Positions 63,404 through 64,000 of a DNA stretch of 64,000 nt are shown piece by piece. This DNA is from Pseudomonadota bacterium. Lineage in GTDB: Bacteria > Pseudomonadota > Gammaproteobacteria > Steroidobacterales > Steroidobacteraceae. The DNA lies in assembly GCA_021805865.1 (NCBI GenBank), contig JAJZDX010000007.1:1-64000 (forward strand). Reading direction: 5' to 3'. The notes below the pieces were generated by a model. It was not told the origin of the DNA. It saw nothing but the letters and a program-made list of their open reading frames with translations, and ran no database searches. The first letter of the stretch is position 1; each line of letters opens with the position of its first letter. The position numbers and the translations under genes were made by a program.

Positions 63404-64000
63404 TCAGGGCCGATCCTGCGCCACGGTGCTGGCGAGCGTCTCCCGCACGCCGTCGTTGCGCCGCTTCAGCTGTGAGTGGCGCCATCCCCCGCCCACCGCG
63501 TCGATCAGATCGACGCTCGCCACCAGGCGCTGGCTCTGCAAGCTGACCAGGGTGATCTCCGCGGTGAGGCGCGCGGTCTGGGCACTCAGCAGGGTCGCAT
63601 AGTCGGCCACGCCCGCCTTGTACTGATTGAGCGTCAAGGCCTCCGCCCGCTTGGCATCCTGCACCGCCTGCTGCTCCTCGGCATACTCGGATTGGAGGTA
63701 GCGCAGCGTGGCGAGGTCGTTCTCGACCTGCTGGAAGGCGTTGAGCACGGTCTGGCGGTAATTGGCGACCGCCTCATCGTAGAGGGCCCGCGCCTCGCGC
63801 GTCTGCGCGAGCGTCGCCCCCCCGTTGAACAGGTTCTCGGCGATCGAGGGACCGAAGGACCACACCGCGTTGCTTGCGCGGATCAGGGTCGAGAGCGCGG
63901 AGGAATCGAAATCATACGAGCCGGAGAGCGTCAGGCTCGGGAACCACGCCGCCTCGGCCACGCCGATCTGGGCGTTGGCGCTCGCCATCGCCCGCTCGGC
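63404..64000 (-). CDS. TolC/NodT-type outer-membrane efflux protein, C-terminal part
   Basis: The last about 198 residues of an outer-membrane efflux component; the N-terminus lies beyond the window. It shows IGVAEAAWFPSLTLSGSYDF, SFGPSIAENLFNGGATLAQT, ARALYDEAVANYRQTVLNAF, QVENDLATLRYLQSEYAEEQ and LTLNQYKAGVADYATLLSAQ. This is the typical second repeat of NodT-type proteins. It would form the outer-membrane exit of a multidrug (RND-type) pump. The C-terminal tail past KRRNDGVRETLAS is disordered. Confidence 0.85.
   Translation of the reverse strand, partial: AERAMASANAQIGVAEAAWFPSLTLSGSYDFDSSALSTLIRASNAVWSFGPSIAENLFNGGATLAQTREARALYDEAVANYRQTVLNAFQQVENDLATLRYLQSEYAEEQQAVQDAKRAEALTLNQYKAGVADYATLLSAQTARLTAEITLVSLQSQRLVASVDLIDAVGGGWRHSQLKRRNDGVRETLASTVAQDRP

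Overview
The window comes from a G+C-rich Gram-negative bacterium. Lipoproteins, TonB-dependent and TolC-type outer-membrane proteins, sigma-54 promoters and an XrtA-type exosortase with PEP-CTERM proteins together suggest a gamma- or betaproteobacterium. I cannot name the genus. I saw no rRNA, tRNA or CRISPR array.

Layout. Positions 1-4090 are a nest of insertion-sequence debris (IS1634-like, IS66) with an intact large serine recombinase element in it. Positions 4093-25809 are an exopolysaccharide region: glycosyltransferases, an XrtA-type amidotransferase, a DegT-fold enzyme, flippase, O-antigen-ligase-type protein, low-molecular-weight tyrosine phosphatase, ATP-grasp enzyme, polysaccharide deacetylase, FemAB and GNAT proteins. 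It is interrupted by an ISAzo13-family transposon (12202-13930). The exosortase with its fused EpsI domain is at 25939-27525. It is followed by a GT2 enzyme, a sulfotransferase and a decayed IS630. Positions 30647-38358 (minus strand) hold the conserved export operon: PrsT TPR lipoprotein, export protein, chain-length protein, tyrosine kinase and outer-membrane protein. Positions 38676-49324 hold lipoproteins, four PEP-CTERM cargo genes and the PrsK/PrsR two-component system. Positions 50252-57967 are an unrelated LuxR / hydantoinase / DUF917 / TonB-receptor block. This block lies between two copies of a 328-bp direct repeat (49302-49629 and 58723-59050). Then come the XrtA-type deacetylase, a HipA remnant, a site-2 protease between two related coiled-coil proteins, and the end of a TolC-like efflux gene.

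How it works together. The exopolysaccharide genes make, modify and export a polymer. The exosortase processes PEP-CTERM proteins that are probably placed in or with that polymer. PrsR is a sigma-54 activator, and five good -24/-12 promoters occur here: in front of three PEP-CTERM genes, in front of one lipoprotein gene, and one orphan. This gives a self-contained PrsK/PrsR regulon. Three of the PEP-CTERM genes also end in the same terminator hairpin, which suggests a family that grew by duplication.
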